Positions 4,398 to 5,467 of a stretch of DNA of 5,467 bases are shown piece by piece; position 1 is the first letter of the stretch; each line of letters starts with the position of its first letter. The position numbers and the translations under genes were made by a program. The notes beneath the pieces were generated by a model, which searched no databases, was not told the DNA's origin, and saw only the letters and a program-made list of their open reading frames with translations. The stretch comes from Acidobacteriota bacterium (lineage in GTDB: Bacteria > Acidobacteriota > UBA6911), in the NCBI GenBank assembly GCA_023265215.1, contig JAHFUH010000400.1:1-5467 (forward strand), given 5' to 3'.

Positions 4398-5467
4398 TTG
4401 CGTTCTATTTGCCGTCCTGGCCGATTCTGGCCGGTTTTTGCAGCACTGGTTCTGGCGTTGTCTGGTTTGGGACGCTACTGGTTTACAATCCACAAAAGCC
4501 CTGCAGCCGTCAAGCAGCCCCCACCGAAGCAGGTGATAATTCCCGCGACGGCAGTTCCGCCGCAGATCCGGGAAATAATCGGCAGCTTCCGCCCCAATCA
4601 AACAATTACGGAAGCATTGTCGCAGCATGGTCTTTCCAGCACGCTTATTAACCAGATAGTTGAATCTGCGCGCCCCGTGTACAACCTGGCCAAAGTTAAG
4701 ACCAGCCGGCTTTACTGGCTCTGCGTTACCCAGGAAGGAAAATTCCGCAATTTCCGCTACCCTCTGGACAATAAAAGCTATCTTACCGTCTACCATGATG
4801 AAGCTCAGGATAAGCTCGTATCCGTAGTCAAGGACTTCCAATACAAGATTCGCGTGGAATCTGTTTCAGCGGACATTGATTCATCCCTGTTTGCATCGAT
4901 TGAGAGCATCGGGGAAAAGGATCAGCTTGCGCTGGATATGGCGGAAGTGTTCAGCTCGGACATAGATTTCAACACCGATATTCAAAAGGGAGACTCGTTC
5001 CAGGCGTTGGTGGAAAAGAAATATCTCAACGATCAATTCACCGGTTATGGGGCAATCCTGGCAGCGAGTTTCTCCAATGGGCGCAAAACTTTTATGGGAT
5101 TCCGTTTTGATGACGAGAACGGCAAGCCCGCATACTTTGGACCGGACGGCAAATCTCTGAAAAAGTCCTTTCTCCGATCACCGCTGAAATTCACCCGGAT
5201 CACATCGAAATTTTCCCTTTCCAGGCTGCATCCGATCCTGAGAGTGCTGCGACCGCACTTGGGAGTGGATTACGCCGCGCCCATAGGGACATCAGTGCAT
5301 GCTGTAGGATCGGGCGTCGTGACAAGCGCAGGATGGAGTGGAGGCAGCGGCCAGATAGTGAAGTTGCGCCATTCGGGCGGCTATGAGACCATGTATCTTC
5401 ACTTGTCGCGAATTGCTGTGAAACGCGGGGCTCACGTCAGCCAGGGGGATGTCATCGGATATGTTGG
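4398..5467 (+). CDS. Membrane-anchored M23 peptidoglycan endopeptidase, MepM/Csd3-like, 3'-truncated
   Basis: M23 (LytM-type) zinc endopeptidases cut peptide cross-links in peptidoglycan; MepM-type members do so in the periplasm to let the wall expand. About 356 codons are visible. A basic N-terminus (RSICRPGR) leads into a hydrophobic segment (about 10-25), read as a signal anchor, with no lipobox. A proline-rich linker (35-55) follows. Next is a LysM/OapA-like region (about 58-110, QTITEALSQHGL), then a middle domain (about 120-250, with FNTDIQKGDSFQALVEK) matching the second N-terminal domain of MepM/Csd3 proteins. The catalytic domain begins at about 268 (FTRITSKFSLSRLHPI). HLGVD supplies the first zinc ligands, His287 and Asp291, and MYLHLS carries His335. 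The closing HxH motif lies beyond the window, so activity cannot be fully judged. It begins 88 nt after coaD and may be co-transcribed with it. The TTG start is chosen on the upstream GAGGA. Confidence 0.9.
   Translation, partial: MRSICRPGRFWPVFAALVLALSGLGRYWFTIHKSPAAVKQPPPKQVIIPATAVPPQIREIIGSFRPNQTITEALSQHGLSSTLINQIVESARPVYNLAKVKTSRLYWLCVTQEGKFRNFRYPLDNKSYLTVYHDEAQDKLVSVVKDFQYKIRVESVSADIDSSLFASIESIGEKDQLALDMAEVFSSDIDFNTDIQKGDSFQALVEKKYLNDQFTGYGAILAASFSNGRKTFMGFRFDDENGKPAYFGPDGKSLKKSFLRSPLKFTRITSKFSLSRLHPILRVLRPHLGVDYAAPIGTSVHAVGSGVVTSAGWSGGSGQIVKLRHSGGYETMYLHLSRIAVKRGAHVSQGDVIGYV

Noticed and set aside
4348..4536. ATG-started 62-codon plus-strand frame, considered as the true start of the peptidase with a frameshift
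   Set aside because: Its product lacks the hydrophobic anchor. The peptidase frame already has a good Shine-Dalgarno and TTG start, so a frameshift is not needed.
4314..4841. 175-codon minus-strand open frame
   Set aside because: It lies opposite the M23 peptidase, whose plus-strand frame shows a signal anchor and family motifs. The minus-strand product resembles nothing and is rich in unlikely residues.

Overview
This 5.47 kb window of bacterial chromosome has moderate GC content, estimated by eye at just over half. It carries the housekeeping order recG - rsmD - (insert) - coaD - M23 peptidase. The adjacency of recG, rsmD and coaD is common in several bacterial phyla. The envelope peptidase has the MepM/Csd3-type layout, which suggests a Gram-negative (diderm) cell. 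I lean weakly towards Acidobacteriota or a similar soil/sediment lineage, because heptanucleotide intergenic repeats of this kind recall such genomes. That is an impression from memory, not a proven placement.

Layout. (1) Positions 1-1629: the C-terminal three quarters of the RecG branch-migration helicase, cut by the window edge. (2) 1634-1752: a heptad repeat (TTACGAA/TTACGAG) arranged as a long inverted repeat that runs up to the rsmD start codon. (3) 1752-2339: RsmD, a 16S rRNA guanine-N2 methyltransferase. (4) 2299-2336 and 2499-2534: a second heptad repeat (GGAAGCC), again inverted, lying inside the 3' ends of two convergent genes. It gives both proteins a matching EAGSRKPE tail. (5) 2444-3115, minus strand: a sigma-70 family (ECF-like) sigma factor. 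(6) 3192-3521, plus strand: a small helical protein of unknown function, transcribed divergently from the sigma gene. (7) 3544-3623: a perfect 25-bp inverted repeat with nested palindromes. (8) 3824-4309: CoaD, preceded by a plausible promoter. (9) 4398 to the window end: a membrane-anchored M23 endopeptidase of the MepM type. It starts at TTG behind a good Shine-Dalgarno and is cut before its final HxH motif.

How it fits together. recG, rsmD, coaD and the peptidase serve DNA repair, ribosome maturation, coenzyme A synthesis and wall growth. They are neighbours by conserved synteny rather than by shared pathway. The sigma factor and its divergent partner interrupt the rsmD-coaD neighbourhood and are bordered on both sides by inverted-repeat elements, so they look like a later insertion or a rearrangement hotspot. 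I found no CRISPR array, tRNA, rRNA, transposase or recognisable defence system. The most unusual content is the repeats, especially their reach into coding sequence.
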